Assembly (NCBI GenBank): GCA_905198125.1
Contig: CAJKBH010000035.1
Span: 1-32,393, forward strand
Length of the DNA stretch: 32,393 nucleotides
Direction: 5' to 3'
Source: an uncultured Porphyromonadaceae bacterium
GTDB lineage: Bacteria > Bacteroidota > Bacteroidia > Bacteroidales > Muribaculaceae
This document shows, piece after piece, positions 6,452 to 15,586 of the stretch. Every line of letters starts with the position of its first letter. Within the stretch, counting starts at the first letter, position 1. A program made the translations under genes and the position numbers. A model generated the notes under the pieces. It searched no databases, was not told the DNA's origin, and worked only from the letters and a program-made list of their open reading frames with translations.

Positions 6452-8404
6452 CTATTTGCTGTCGGGTAATCGGTAGGAATAATTATCAAGAATCAGATAG
6501 TTTTCGGAGCAGAGGAAGGCGAGGACGCGGGCGAGGGCGTTGGAGGGGACGCGCAGGGAGTGTTCAAGGATGCGGAAATCGGCTCCGTAGGGACGCTCCT
6601 TAAGGAAGGACATTACATCGGATATAATCGATTCATCGCGGTTCTTGGGAGCCTTACTGCGGTCGTGGCGGTCGTGGCACAGGTCGTGACGGTCGTGGCG
6701 GTTGCGGCGGTTGCGGCAGAGGTCGCAGCGGCCACACGTGTCGTCGCGGTGCTCGCCGAAATATTCCAGCAGCTTGTGTTCGCGGCAGCCTCGGCCTGAC
6801 ATGGCATAGTCAATCATGGCTTCGGCGCGGCGGCTGAGGCGTTCGCGGCGTTCCTCGTAGATGTCGCGGCCTATGACCAAGTGCTTCGGCTCCTCTCGGC
6901 GCGTGGGGAGGTATATCACAGGCACGTTGCTGCGCGGTATGTACGACACTATCTTCATGCGACCCAGCTCAAGCAGGGCGTCATAGACTTGGTCGGGAGT
7001 GATCTGCAGTCCGGCGGCAAGGTTATGCTCGCTGATGGGCTGATAGTCCATGAAAAGGCCCGTATAGTCGCGCAGCATACGTTTAAGCAGCGCCTCGGCT
7101 ACGGGCGACGCTCCCTGCAGATGATACAGCTCCTCGCGCGACACGGTGATCATGGCCTTGGCGCGGCGGTCGCTATCCTCGATATACTGCATATAACCGG
7201 CCTGCTCCAGGATGCGCAGCGCGGCATGGCACTGGCGCAGTTCATGACGGAACACCTGGCAGAAGCGCATGATGTCGAACTCATGGACGGACTCGTAGCC
7301 CTCGTAAAGCGAAATGCTGAGGAAATTGCAGACATGCTCGTAGATCTGACGGATCACCTCGCGGTCGGGAAACTCCTGCGTGACGCGACGGCGCAGCAAC
7401 GCGGCGTCGGTGGGAGACGTTAGAAGCACCGCATACGACGGCCTGCCGTCGCGTCCGGCACGACCGGCCTCCTGATAATACTCCTCGATGCCGGGGGGCA
7501 CATCGTAATGTATCACTACGCGCACGTCGGGCTTGTCGATACCCATGCCGAAGGCGTTGGTGGCCACCATGACGCGCACCTTGTTCTGCTGCCAGTCATT
7601 CTGTCGGCGCTCCTTGACCTCGAAATCCAGGCCGGCGTGATAGGCTGTGGCGGTGATGCCGGAATTCTGCAGGAAGGAGGCTATCTCGCCCGTGCGCTTG
7701 CGGCTGCGCACATAGACTATGGCGGAGCCTGCGGTGTGGCTGAGTATGTGCAGCACCTCGCTGATTTTGGTGGCGGCCGGACGCACGATGTATGACAGAT
7801 TGCTGCGCGTGAAGCTCATCCGGAGCACGGCAGGGTCCTTCATGTCGAGGTTGCGGCAGATGTCCTGCGCCACCTCGGGCGTGGCGGTGGCCGTCAGGGC
7901 CAGCACGGGGGCCTGGGGCGCGATGGCGCGCAACGAGCGGATGTTGAGGTAGGAAGGACGGAAATCGTAGCCCCACTGCGAGATGCAGTGCGCCTCGTCG
8001 ACCACGATAAGGCTGACGTCAAGCATCCGGAGGCGGTTCATGAACTGCTCGGCCTTGAGGCGTTCCGGGGCAATGTAGAGGAATTTGGCTTTGCCGTTTG
8101 TCAGGTGCTCCATTGCCACATTGCGCTCGCGCAGCGACATGCCGGCATGGAAATAAACGGCGCGTATGTGGTGACGGCGCAGGTTGTCCACCTGGTCTTT
8201 CATCAGCGAGATCAGAGGCGTCACTACCACCGTCAGGCCGTCGGATATGAGGCCGGGAACCTGGAACGTGATGGACTTTCCGCCGCCCGTGGGCATCAGG
8301 CCCAGCGTGTCGCGGCCGGAGAGGACGGACCGGACTATGTCGGCCTGCAGGGGACGGAACGAGTCGTAGCCCCAGTATTTCTTAAGGACTTCCTCAGGCT
8401 TCAT
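6452..8404 (-). CDS. recQ: RecQ-family ATP-dependent DNA helicase
   Basis: 3'-5' helicase for recombination and fork repair, 650 residues. Order: DEAD-type domain with PTGGGKS (38-44) and DEAHC (136-140) followed by ISQWGYDFRP; helicase C domain with NAFGMGIDKPDVR and the arginine-finger motif QEAGRAGRDG; winged-helix region; and a zinc site with four Cys, C-x16-C-x2-C-x2-C, near residues 544-563. After the zinc site comes an unusual linker of about 22 residues made of Arg/His/Asp (RHDRHD type) and then a short C-terminal helical domain of about 66 residues where an HRDC or similar domain is expected. It starts 19 bases after recJ ends, so the two are probably one operon. Slightly shorter than many Bacteroides RecQ proteins (700 or more). 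Confidence 0.95.
   Translation of the reverse strand: MKPEEVLKKYWGYDSFRPLQADIVRSVLSGRDTLGLMPTGGGKSITFQVPGLISDGLTVVVTPLISLMKDQVDNLRRHHIRAVYFHAGMSLRERNVAMEHLTNGKAKFLYIAPERLKAEQFMNRLRMLDVSLIVVDEAHCISQWGYDFRPSYLNIRSLRAIAPQAPVLALTATATPEVAQDICRNLDMKDPAVLRMSFTRSNLSYIVRPAATKISEVLHILSHTAGSAIVYVRSRKRTGEIASFLQNSGITATAYHAGLDFEVKERRQNDWQQNKVRVMVATNAFGMGIDKPDVRVVIHYDVPPGIEEYYQEAGRAGRDGRPSYAVLLTSPTDAALLRRRVTQEFPDREVIRQIYEHVCNFLSISLYEGYESVHEFDIMRFCQVFRHELRQCHAALRILEQAGYMQYIEDSDRRAKAMITVSREELYHLQGASPVAEALLKRMLRDYTGLFMDYQPISEHNLAAGLQITPDQVYDALLELGRMKIVSYIPRSNVPVIYLPTRREEPKHLVIGRDIYEERRERLSRRAEAMIDYAMSGRGCREHKLLEYFGEHRDDTCGRCDLCRNRRNRHDRHDLCHDRHDRSKAPKNRDESIISDVMSFLKERPYGADFRILEHSLRVPSNALARVLAFLCSENYLILDNYSYRLPDSK
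6653..6718 (-). repeat. Short tandem repeat inside recQ coding an Arg-His-Asp linker
   Basis: The plus strand shows repeated GGTCGTGGC/GGTTGCGGC-like 9-bp units. On the coding strand they give RNRRNRHDRHDLCHDRHDR between the zinc site and the last domain. The frame is kept throughout. Confidence 0.7.
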
Positions 8405-8423
8405 TCCTTAAAAAATATGGGTG

Positions 8424-10178
8424 TCACTGGTCGGTGTCCGAGGGGCGCATGTCGCGTATCATGAGCTGGATGGAGTCGGAGTTGTTGCCGCGCTTGGACT
8501 GCTCGATGGTATAGATGATGTCGATGGGCTTGTGGGCATGGATATGCTCGAAATACTGCGACATGTTGAACGCGATGGCGTTGATGACGTGGCTGGTGGA
8601 ATTGTCCTCCAGCTCGAGCTTGATGTGTTCCAGAGTCTTGCCCACCAGCTTGGACGTGCCGAAGTCGAACACGTTGCGTGTGCGGAACAGCGGCTTCTGG
8701 TTGCCGGGTCCGAAGGGGTTGAACTTCTTGAGCATTGTGAGGAGCTCGGGCGTGATGTCGGCGAACTCGATGTCGGCGTCGATGTCCAGATGCGGCTCCA
8801 GCTGGTTGGGCTGGATGTGAGAGGCCACATATTCCTCGAACAGACGGCTGAACTCGGGAATATTCTCCTCCTTTAGCGACAAGCCCACGGCGTATGTGTG
8901 ACCGCCGAAGTTCTCGAGCAGATGGCGCGTGGAATTGACCGCCGCGTAGATGTCGAATCCCTGCACCGAGCGGCTGGAGCCGGTGGCCAGGCCGTTGCTG
9001 AGTGTCAGCACCACCGCCGGCTTATAGTAAAGCTCGGTGATGCGCGAGGCTACGATACCGATGATGCCCTTGTGCCAGTCCTTGTTGTAGATCACGATGG
9101 AGCGCTTGCCGCTGGTGATGTCCACGTTCTTCTCGATCTGCGTGTTGGCTTCCTCGGTCACTTTCTTGTCCAGCTCCTTGCGGTCGCGGTTGTATTGGTC
9201 GATGTCCTTGCCCTTCTCGTACGCCTCGTGCAGATCGCGGCTCACCAATAGGTCTACGGCCTCCATACCGCTCTGCATACGGCCCGATGCGTTGATGCGC
9301 GGCCCGATCTTGAATATCACCTCCGAGATGGTGATGTCCTTGTTGGTGAGCTTGCAGAGGCGGATAATGCTACGCAGTCCCAGGTTGGGATTGGAGTTGA
9401 GGCGGCGCAGACCGTGATAGGCCATGACGCGGTTTTCGTCCACGATGGGCACGATGTCGGCGGCGATGGATACGGCCACGAGGTCGAGCAGCGACTCCAG
9501 CTCGTTGTGGTTGGTCAGGCCGTTGCTCTTGGCGAACGCCTGCATGAACTTGAATCCCACGCCGCAACCCGACAGGTACGGGCAAGGATAGGTGGAGCCG
9601 GGCATCTTGGGGTTGAGGATGGCCACGGCGTCGGGCAGGATCTCGTCCGGAACGTGGTGGTCGCAGATGATGAAATCTATGCCTTGTTTCTTTGCGTACT
9701 CAATCTCCTTGATGGCCTTGATGCCGCAGTCCAGCACGATGATGAGTTTGACGCCACGCTCGGCGGCATAGTCTATGCTCTTGAGCGATATGCCGTAGCC
9801 CTCGTCGTCGCGGCTGGGTATGTAGTACTCTATGTTGGAGTAATAATTCTGCAGATACTTGTACACGAGCGCCACGGCCGTGGTGCCGTCCACGTCATAG
9901 TCGCCGTATATCATGATTCGTTCCTTGGCGCCCATTGCGGCGTTGAGTCGGTTCACGGCCCGGTCCATGTCGGGCATCAGGAACGGATCGTGCAGGTCGG
10001 AGATGGAGGGAGTGAAGAATGATTCGGCCTCGGCGGGTGTGGTGACGCCGCGACGCACCAGAAGTTCGGCAATGACATCGTTGCCCCCGCACGCGGTGGC
10101 AACGTCGCCGGCCTGACGCTTTTCCTGGCTGGTCAGCGGTTGATAATTCCATTTAGGCAACAAATGGTTCGGTATCAT
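8424..10178 (-). CDS. recJ: Single-stranded-DNA-specific exonuclease RecJ
   Basis: 5'-3' exonuclease of the RecFOR pathway and base-excision repair. 584 residues, typical length. DHH phosphoesterase motifs are complete: GDYDVDGT (D93, D95, D97), VLDCG (D150), CDHH (D173, H174, H175) and a later GCGVGFK. The DHHA1 nucleic-acid domain carries ATGSSRS and GGHTYAVGLSL, followed by the C-terminal OB-type domain. Start ATG at 10178. It precedes recQ by 19 bases on the same strand, and RecQ unwinding with RecJ resection is a known functional pair, so co-expression makes sense. Confidence 0.96.
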   Translation of the reverse strand: MIPNHLLPKWNYQPLTSQEKRQAGDVATACGGNDVIAELLVRRGVTTPAEAESFFTPSISDLHDPFLMPDMDRAVNRLNAAMGAKERIMIYGDYDVDGTTAVALVYKYLQNYYSNIEYYIPSRDDEGYGISLKSIDYAAERGVKLIIVLDCGIKAIKEIEYAKKQGIDFIICDHHVPDEILPDAVAILNPKMPGSTYPCPYLSGCGVGFKFMQAFAKSNGLTNHNELESLLDLVAVSIAADIVPIVDENRVMAYHGLRRLNSNPNLGLRSIIRLCKLTNKDITISEVIFKIGPRINASGRMQSGMEAVDLLVSRDLHEAYEKGKDIDQYNRDRKELDKKVTEEANTQIEKNVDITSGKRSIVIYNKDWHKGIIGIVASRITELYYKPAVVLTLSNGLATGSSRSVQGFDIYAAVNSTRHLLENFGGHTYAVGLSLKEENIPEFSRLFEEYVASHIQPNQLEPHLDIDADIEFADITPELLTMLKKFNPFGPGNQKPLFRTRNVFDFGTSKLVGKTLEHIKLELEDNSTSHVINAIAFNMSQYFEHIHAHKPIDIIYTIEQSKRGNNSDSIQLMIRDMRPSDTDQ

Positions 10179-10250
10179 ATCTTTCTTTCCCGAGGAGGCT
10201 GTATGTGGAGTTTAAAAAGTTTAGAAAGTTTAAGGAGTTAAGAGGATGGT

Positions 10251-10697
10251 TTAGACGAAGGGAGGGCGGTTGATGTGGATGTTGTCCGGGCCGTAGCCGA
10301 AGCGGTTGGGGCCGGGTTGCGAGGGCTGTGCCAGCCAAACGATCAGGATGATCCAGCCGACAATGGGTATAAGGCCGATGAAGAAGTAACCGCCGGCTTT
10401 GCCAATGTCGTGCAGACGACGCCATGTCACGGCCAGATTGGGAAGCAGCACTGCAGCGCTGAGAATGCTGCTGACCCACGGCTGAAACGCCAGGACGCCT
10501 GTGAGCAGGAAAACAAGCAGAGTCCACCACCAGAACTCCGGACGGCCGGCACGGCCGTTGAAGTCCACATACTTGCTGATGCACGTCTTGATGGCACCGA
10601 CGAAATCGCTGGTGGAACTATATTGCGGGGGCTGCTGCCAGGGACCCTGGGGGCCGCCCTGAGGCTGCTGCCATTGATTGTTGTAATTCGGATCCAA
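10251..10697 (-). CDS. DUF805 family membrane protein
   Basis: Member of the DUF805 family of small inner-membrane proteins of unknown function. Signatures are FNGRAGRPEFWWW, the WRRLHDIGKAGGY motif and the closing GPNRFG; three or four hydrophobic segments lie between them. A proline- and glutamine-rich cytoplasmic head (NNQWQQPQGGPQGPWQQPP) precedes the domain. No ATG is available: the frame is open back to a TTG at 10748, but a TTG at 10697 giving LDPNYNNQW (148 residues) is a more usual N-terminus, so I chose it with moderate certainty. The 73-base gap to recJ has three short TTAAACTTT-like repeats, so linkage to recJ is possible. Confidence 0.8.
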   Translation of the reverse strand: MDPNYNNQWQQPQGGPQGPWQQPPQYSSTSDFVGAIKTCISKYVDFNGRAGRPEFWWWTLLVFLLTGVLAFQPWVSSILSAAVLLPNLAVTWRRLHDIGKAGGYFFIGLIPIVGWIILIVWLAQPSQPGPNRFGYGPDNIHINRPPFV

Positions 10698-10838
10698 AAT
10701 ATGAAGCTTTTTATAAATTATTCCTATTATAAGCGGAACATTTTGCAAGGGCGGTACGGACAGCCCCTAATTCCTCTAATATTTATTAACGCTTATTGTG
10801 ATACAATTATTGCAGAAAATACTCCGCCACGCAAAATT

Positions 10839-10875
10839 TGTGTGTAACGGAGCATCAGGAAAGTATATACACACA
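10839..10875 (-). terminator. Possible terminator of the ABC exporter operon
   Basis: Eight-base arms TGTGTGTA and TACACACA with a 21-base loop, immediately after the last permease gene, followed on the minus strand by AAATTTTGC. The stem is weak. Confidence 0.4.
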
Positions 10876-10882
10876 GTTGAAC

Positions 10883-12007
10883 TTACGCCCTCTTCTTGTA
10901 CGACCATGCAGCGAATACGCTGATCAATGCGGAGATTCCGGCCAGGCATACATACTGCAGCCACAGGTCGGACATCGATGCGCCTTTCAGGTATATTGCG
11001 CGGATTATCTCGTTGAAGTATCGCGGCGGCACGGCGTATGTGACGATCTGCGCCCATTGCGGCATGGAGCTGATTGGAGTGAACAGGCCGCCCATCAGCT
11101 GGAAAATCATGATGAAGGCGAACATCACGAATATGGCCTGTAGCATCGTGGCCGACCGATTGGCGATGACCACGCCGAGACCCGACATTACGAGGCTGAA
11201 CAGAATGGCCGCCACGTAGATGTCCCATACGCTGCCTGCGGGCCAAAGGTCATATACCTGCCACCCGATGAGCATACCCACGGTGATGACGAAGATGGCC
11301 GTGATCCAGAAGGGAATCAGCTTGGAGAGCACGAACGTGAAGCGTCCCACGGGGGTGACGTTCATGGCCTCGATGGTGCCCGTTTCCTTCTCGCTCACTA
11401 AGTTCAGGGCAGGGAGGAACCCGCATATTATAATAAGGAGTATGATAAGCAGGGCCGGGATCATGAAGTTGCGGAAATTCAGCGTGGGGTTGTAGCTGTT
11501 CTTGACCGAGACGGAGGGGATGGATGCCACCGGGCCGTTATCGGCCTGCCATTGATGGAGCGTGGTCATGAGCGAAGCGGAGACGTACTGCGCGCCAAGA
11601 GTGCCTTTGGTGGCGTTGACGCCGTTGGCTTCCACATAAAGCTGAGACAGGTCGCGCGACCAGTGGGGCGGGATGGTCAGGATAACGTCCGCCTTGCCGT
11701 CCTCCACGTTGCGCACCGCTTCGGAATGGGTGCCGACGATGTGGGTTACCTTAAGCTCGGACGTGGCGTCCATGTCGGCCACAAGGCGCCGTGACAGCTG
11801 GCTGCGGTCGTTGTCCACTACCGTGACATTCACGTTCCTTACGTCCATGGTGGCCACAAGGGGCAACAGCAGCATCACGCCTATGGGCATTATAAATATG
11901 ATTTTCGGGATTATCGGGTTGCGCTTCATCAACAGAAGTTCCTTGCGCAACAAAGCGCCCAGAATCCGGAGATTGCTTTTAAAACTCATACGCTTAATGT
12001 TTTGCAT
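10883..12007 (-). CDS. ABC-2 type transporter permease (last gene of exporter operon)
   Basis: Membrane subunit of an efflux ABC transporter, 374 residues. One transmembrane helix near residues 34-50 (IIFIMPIGVMLLLPLVA) is followed by a large periplasmic domain (about 50-175), then five helices in the C-terminal half including the SEKETGTIEAMNVTPVGRF cytoplasmic motif typical of ABC-2 permeases. This is the YbhS/YbhR/YhhJ layout. Its start overlaps the upstream permease gene by 14 bases; an internal ATG (Met7) is an alternative start. It probably pairs with the other permease as a heterodimer. Substrate unknown; relatives export drugs, cations or other amphiphiles. Confidence 0.9.
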   Translation of the reverse strand: MQNIKRMSFKSNLRILGALLRKELLLMKRNPIIPKIIFIMPIGVMLLLPLVATMDVRNVNVTVVDNDRSQLSRRLVADMDATSELKVTHIVGTHSEAVRNVEDGKADVILTIPPHWSRDLSQLYVEANGVNATKGTLGAQYVSASLMTTLHQWQADNGPVASIPSVSVKNSYNPTLNFRNFMIPALLIILLIIICGFLPALNLVSEKETGTIEAMNVTPVGRFTFVLSKLIPFWITAIFVITVGMLIGWQVYDLWPAGSVWDIYVAAILFSLVMSGLGVVIANRSATMLQAIFVMFAFIMIFQLMGGLFTPISSMPQWAQIVTYAVPPRYFNEIIRAIYLKGASMSDLWLQYVCLAGISALISVFAAWSYKKRA

Positions 12008-13046
12008 TGAATTTCTTGATGGACAATACCAACAGCAGTACCGTCATTCCAAGCAGTATGAAGAATTCCTGAAGTATATACCGGAATTCGAGCTGCTGGA
12101 TCATCAGCTTGCGCATGGCTTCGATGTACCAGCGGGCCGGGATGACGCACGACACCCACCGGAAGAAGGCCGGCATGTTGTCGATGGGAAATATCATGCC
12201 CGACAGCATGATGACCGGGAGCATGAACAGCACCGCCGACACTATCAGCGCCGACACCTGATTGCTGACGATGGTAGACACCAACAGCCCTATGGCGAGC
12301 GAGAGCACCACATAGAGCATGGAGACGACCACCACGCTGACGATGGTGTACGACACGGGCAGGCCCAGTACCGTATATGCGAGGAGCAGCATGACGCACA
12401 GCAGTACGCACGACAGCAGGAAATAAGGCACGAGCTTTCCGAAGATGATGGTGCCCGGCCTGACGGGAGAGATCAGCAGCAGGTCCATGGTGCCGGTCTC
12501 CTTCTCGCTTACGATAGACACGGAGGTCATGATGGCGCAGATCAGAATGAATATCATGCCCATTATGCCCGGCACGAAGTTGTAGGCGCTTTTGAGCTGC
12601 GGATTGTACATGGTGGATGTGAGCACAGGCACTTTGGCATTCCCCGATACGAGGCTCTGTATGTATGCTGACGATGCCTGGCCGACTACGGGATTGGACG
12701 CATCGGCGTCGATGTGTGCTGTGAGGCTACCGTCCTCCGAGCGGAGGAACAGGATGGCGTCGGTATCGCCACGGCGCAGCATGTCCTCCGCCTCACGCTC
12801 GGACACGATGCCCGTGAACGTGAAATAGTCGTCGGTCTGCATCCTGGTCACAATCCCGCGGGTCTGAGGCGTGTGGCGGTCTACAACCAACGCCACACGC
12901 ACGTCGTTGATTTCCATCGAAATGGCGAATCCGAACAGCAAGAGCAGCACCAGCGGCATCACCAGCGTGATGATCATTGTGCGCCGGTCGCGCACAATGT
13001 GCAGAGCCTCTTTCTTGATAAGTGATTGAAATATAGTCATGGTCAT
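11994..13046 (-). CDS. ABC-2 type transporter permease
   Basis: 350-residue paralogue of the next permease: helix at about 25-45 (MIITLVMPLVLLLLFGFAI), periplasmic domain, the conserved SEKETGTMDLLLISPVRPG motif and five C-terminal helices. Its start overlaps the preceding ATPase stop by 4 bases (ATGA) and its end overlaps the following permease by 14, so the genes are translationally coupled. Two permeases with two ATPases suggest a heterodimer of the YbhFSR kind. The ATG at 13046 fits family length. Confidence 0.9.
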   Translation of the reverse strand: MTMTIFQSLIKKEALHIVRDRRTMIITLVMPLVLLLLFGFAISMEINDVRVALVVDRHTPQTRGIVTRMQTDDYFTFTGIVSEREAEDMLRRGDTDAILFLRSEDGSLTAHIDADASNPVVGQASSAYIQSLVSGNAKVPVLTSTMYNPQLKSAYNFVPGIMGMIFILICAIMTSVSIVSEKETGTMDLLLISPVRPGTIIFGKLVPYFLLSCVLLCVMLLLAYTVLGLPVSYTIVSVVVVSMLYVVLSLAIGLLVSTIVSNQVSALIVSAVLFMLPVIMLSGMIFPIDNMPAFFRWVSCVIPARWYIEAMRKLMIQQLEFRYILQEFFILLGMTVLLLVLSIKKFNAKH

Positions 13047-13792
13047 TCACCTCTGGTGGCCTGTCGGGCCACGATTCTAAATACCTGGTCCATGGTGTCG
13101 GCATGGTATTCGCTTTTAAGCGCCTCGGGAGTGTCGAGGGCCGTGATGCGGCCGTCTACCATTATGGACACGCGGTTGCAGTATTCCGCTTCGTCAAGGT
13201 AGTGGGTGGTGACGAACACCGTCATTCCCTCGGACGACACGCGGTAGATCAATTCCCAGAACTTGCGGCGCGTCACGGGGTCGACGCCGCCGGTAGGCTC
13301 GTCGAGAAACACGATGTCCGGACTGTGGATTGTGGCCGACGCGAAAGCCAGCTTCTGCTTCCAGCCCACGGGTATGTCCTTGACTAATGTATCGCGCATG
13401 TTGTCCATGTCAAGCAGCGAGAACACGCGGTTGCTTTGCTCGCGGATCGCGCGGTCGGACATGCCGTAGATGGTGGCGAACAGGCGCAGGTTTTCCGTCA
13501 CTGTCAGACCTTCGTATAGCGAGAATTTCTGGCTCATGTATCCGATGCGGCGCTTTATCATTTCGGACTGTGTGTTTATATCGCAGCCTGCAACGGTGCC
13601 TGCTCCGGCGGTGGGACGGCTCAGGCCGCACAGCATACGCATGGCAGTGGTCTTGCCCGCACCGTTGGCGCCAAGGAAGCCGAATATCTCGCCACGGCCC
13701 ACGTCGAACGATATGTGGTCAACAGCCGTGAACGAGCCGAACCGCTTGGTCAGTCCCCGTACGGATATGGCGTAATTATCTTCATTCATCAC
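13043..13792 (-). CDS. ABC transporter ATP-binding protein, second ATPase
   Basis: Nucleotide-binding subunit, 249 residues. Walker A GANGAGKT (41-48), Q-loop Gln88 in YMSQKFSLY, Walker B IVFLDE (160-165) and H-loop His197 in TTHYLDEA are all intact. The ABC signature is degenerate: IPVGWKQKL (140-148) replaces LSGGQ. With the other ATPase, which has the opposite pattern, this predicts one normal and one weak ATP site in the heterodimer. Corresponds to the second half of E. coli YbhF, which carries both ATPases in one chain. Overlaps the first ATPase by 11 bases. Confidence 0.92.
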   Translation of the reverse strand: MMNEDNYAISVRGLTKRFGSFTAVDHISFDVGRGEIFGFLGANGAGKTTAMRMLCGLSRPTAGAGTVAGCDINTQSEMIKRRIGYMSQKFSLYEGLTVTENLRLFATIYGMSDRAIREQSNRVFSLLDMDNMRDTLVKDIPVGWKQKLAFASATIHSPDIVFLDEPTGGVDPVTRRKFWELIYRVSSEGMTVFVTTHYLDEAEYCNRVSIMVDGRITALDTPEALKSEYHADTMDQVFRIVARQATRGE

Positions 13793-14696
13793 CGGCTAAT
13801 TTTATAAACAGGTCTTCGATATTGCCCTTTGCAGGGTAAATTCTTGCATCGGATATACCTTCGCGATGTAGCTGTCTTTCGGCCTCGGCGAGGTCGAAGC
13901 GGTCGGAACCCACAACATGAAGCGTGGCGCCGAAGGTATAGCAGTCAGTCACCTCGGGCAGTTTACGCAAGGCCGACAGCAGCCCGAACATATCCGTGGA
14001 GACGGCATTGTACAAGTTTTCGCCGAGACCGTCCACGAGGGCGTCGGGAGTACCGACACGCAAAATATGTCCGCGATTCATCATGGCGATGCGTCCGCAG
14101 CGCGTGGCCTCGTCCATATACGATGTGGAGACCAGGATGGTTATTTCCTTTTGCCGCAATGTGGCGAGCATATCCCAGAACTCGCTGCGCGACACGGCGT
14201 CCACGCCAGTGGTGGGCTCGTCGAGCAGCAGTATGTCGGGACGGTGAATCAGTGCGCAACTTAGCGCCAATTTCTGCTTCATGCCGCCGGACAGCTTGCC
14301 TGCCATACGGTCGGGAAATTTTTCCAACTGCCCGAAGAAGGGGGCAATCAGGTCGTAGTTATCCTCTATCTTCACACCGAACAGCGAGGCGAAGAATTGC
14401 AAGTTTTCCATCACGGTCATGTCCGGATAAAGAGAGAAGCGTTCGGGCATGTATCCGATGCGGAGGCGCAGCGCACGGTAATCCTTGACGGTGTCGAGAC
14501 CCAGCATGGAAGCACTGCCTGAATCCGGTGCTATCAGCGTTGCCAGAATGCGATACAGCGAACTCTTGCCGGCGCCGTCCGGCCCGATCAGACCGAACAT
14601 CTCGCCCGTATTTACCGACAGACTGATGTCGTCAAGAGCCGTGAGGGAGCCGTAGCGCTTGGTGAGCCCGTTTATTTCGATGGCGGGAGTGGTCAT
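13782..14696 (-). CDS. ABC transporter ATP-binding protein, first ATPase
   Basis: Nucleotide-binding subunit, 304 residues. Walker A GPDGAGKS (38-45), a good signature LSGGM (135-139) and Walker B ILLLDE (155-160) are present, but the Q-loop has Glu85 (YMPERFSLY) and the H-loop has Ser192 (STSYMDEA) instead of His. So its own ATP site is expected to hydrolyse poorly while its signature completes the site of the other ATPase. About 70 C-terminal residues after the ATPase fold form an accessory domain seen in this family. Start overlaps the HlyD stop by 4 bases. Confidence 0.92.
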   Translation of the reverse strand: MTTPAIEINGLTKRYGSLTALDDISLSVNTGEMFGLIGPDGAGKSSLYRILATLIAPDSGSASMLGLDTVKDYRALRLRIGYMPERFSLYPDMTVMENLQFFASLFGVKIEDNYDLIAPFFGQLEKFPDRMAGKLSGGMKQKLALSCALIHRPDILLLDEPTTGVDAVSRSEFWDMLATLRQKEITILVSTSYMDEATRCGRIAMMNRGHILRVGTPDALVDGLGENLYNAVSTDMFGLLSALRKLPEVTDCYTFGATLHVVGSDRFDLAEAERQLHREGISDARIYPAKGNIEDLFIKLAGDE

Positions 14697-15586
14697 AGGC
14701 GTACTTCTCCGTATTGGCCGAGCTTCAGGCGACCGTCGTTCCTGACGGAAATCTTGACGGCATACACTAAGTTGGCGCGTGAGTCGCGTGTCTGTATCGA
14801 CTTGGGGGTGAACTCGCTCTCCTCCGCAATCCAGGTGATGGTGCCGGGATATTCATACTGCTCGTCGCCTCCGAAATCGGCTATTACAGTTACTTTCTGG
14901 CCTAATTTGATGTCCGCGAGCTGGTTGGCCGTGAAGTAGGCGCGCAGGTACACGTCGTTGAGGTCCGCGGCCTTGAACAGCGGCTTGCCCGGAGTGGCGA
15001 ACTCGCCCGGCTCGGCATATTTCACGAGCACGGTGCCGGTGAGCGGAGACGTGATGCGGCTTTTGAGAATCTGTTCGGCTATCTGTTCGCTCTGATACAT
15101 CAACGCGGCGGCATTGTCGGAGATGGATGTGCGGCTCTTGCCGAGGGTGGACAGCTGAGCGTCGAGCTGGCGCTGCAGGGTGCGCAGCATAGCCGTGGCG
15201 TCGTCATATTGCTTCTGTGTCGTGGCGCCATCGTCAAGGAGTCGCTGCAAGCGTTCCACTTCATGCTGCTGGTGCGAAATCTGCGAACGCAGGGATGCGA
15301 CCTGTGCGGCGATGTCGGGTGACGAGGACCGGGCAGACTGCTGCTGGCTCAGAATCTGTTTCTGCTGCAGCACGAGCACGGCGGTATCGATGGCGGCTAC
15401 CTGCTGTCCTTTGGTGACAGAATCGCCCTCGTTGATGTCAAACCATAGGATTTTTCCCGATGTTTCGGCGGAAACGGTCACGGTGGTGGCTTCGAAGATG
15501 CCGGTGGCGTCGTAGTCGGGTGCGGAGTTGCACGCGGTCAGGAGGGCTGTCAAAGCGATGGATGCGGGGATATATATGTGTTTCAT
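14693..15586 (-). CDS. HlyD/YbhG-type membrane fusion lipoprotein
   Basis: Periplasmic adaptor connecting the ABC pump to an outer-membrane channel. 297 residues. The N-terminus is a lipoprotein signal with lipobox LTAC and Cys19 as likely lipidation site. Domains in order: biotinyl-lipoyl half (VSAETSGKILWFDINEGDSVTKGQ, about 41-64), a Gln-rich alpha-hairpin coiled coil (about 75-165), the second lipoyl half (ITSPLTGTVLVKYAEPGEFA), then a beta-barrel. No C-terminal membrane anchor. Sits between TolC and the ATPases with 4-base overlaps on both sides. Unlike many HlyD proteins held by a transmembrane helix, this one is tethered by lipid. Confidence 0.92.
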   Translation of the reverse strand: MKHIYIPASIALTALLTACNSAPDYDATGIFEATTVTVSAETSGKILWFDINEGDSVTKGQQVAAIDTAVLVLQQKQILSQQQSARSSSPDIAAQVASLRSQISHQQHEVERLQRLLDDGATTQKQYDDATAMLRTLQRQLDAQLSTLGKSRTSISDNAAALMYQSEQIAEQILKSRITSPLTGTVLVKYAEPGEFATPGKPLFKAADLNDVYLRAYFTANQLADIKLGQKVTVIADFGGDEQYEYPGTITWIAEESEFTPKSIQTRDSRANLVYAVKISVRNDGRLKLGQYGEVRL

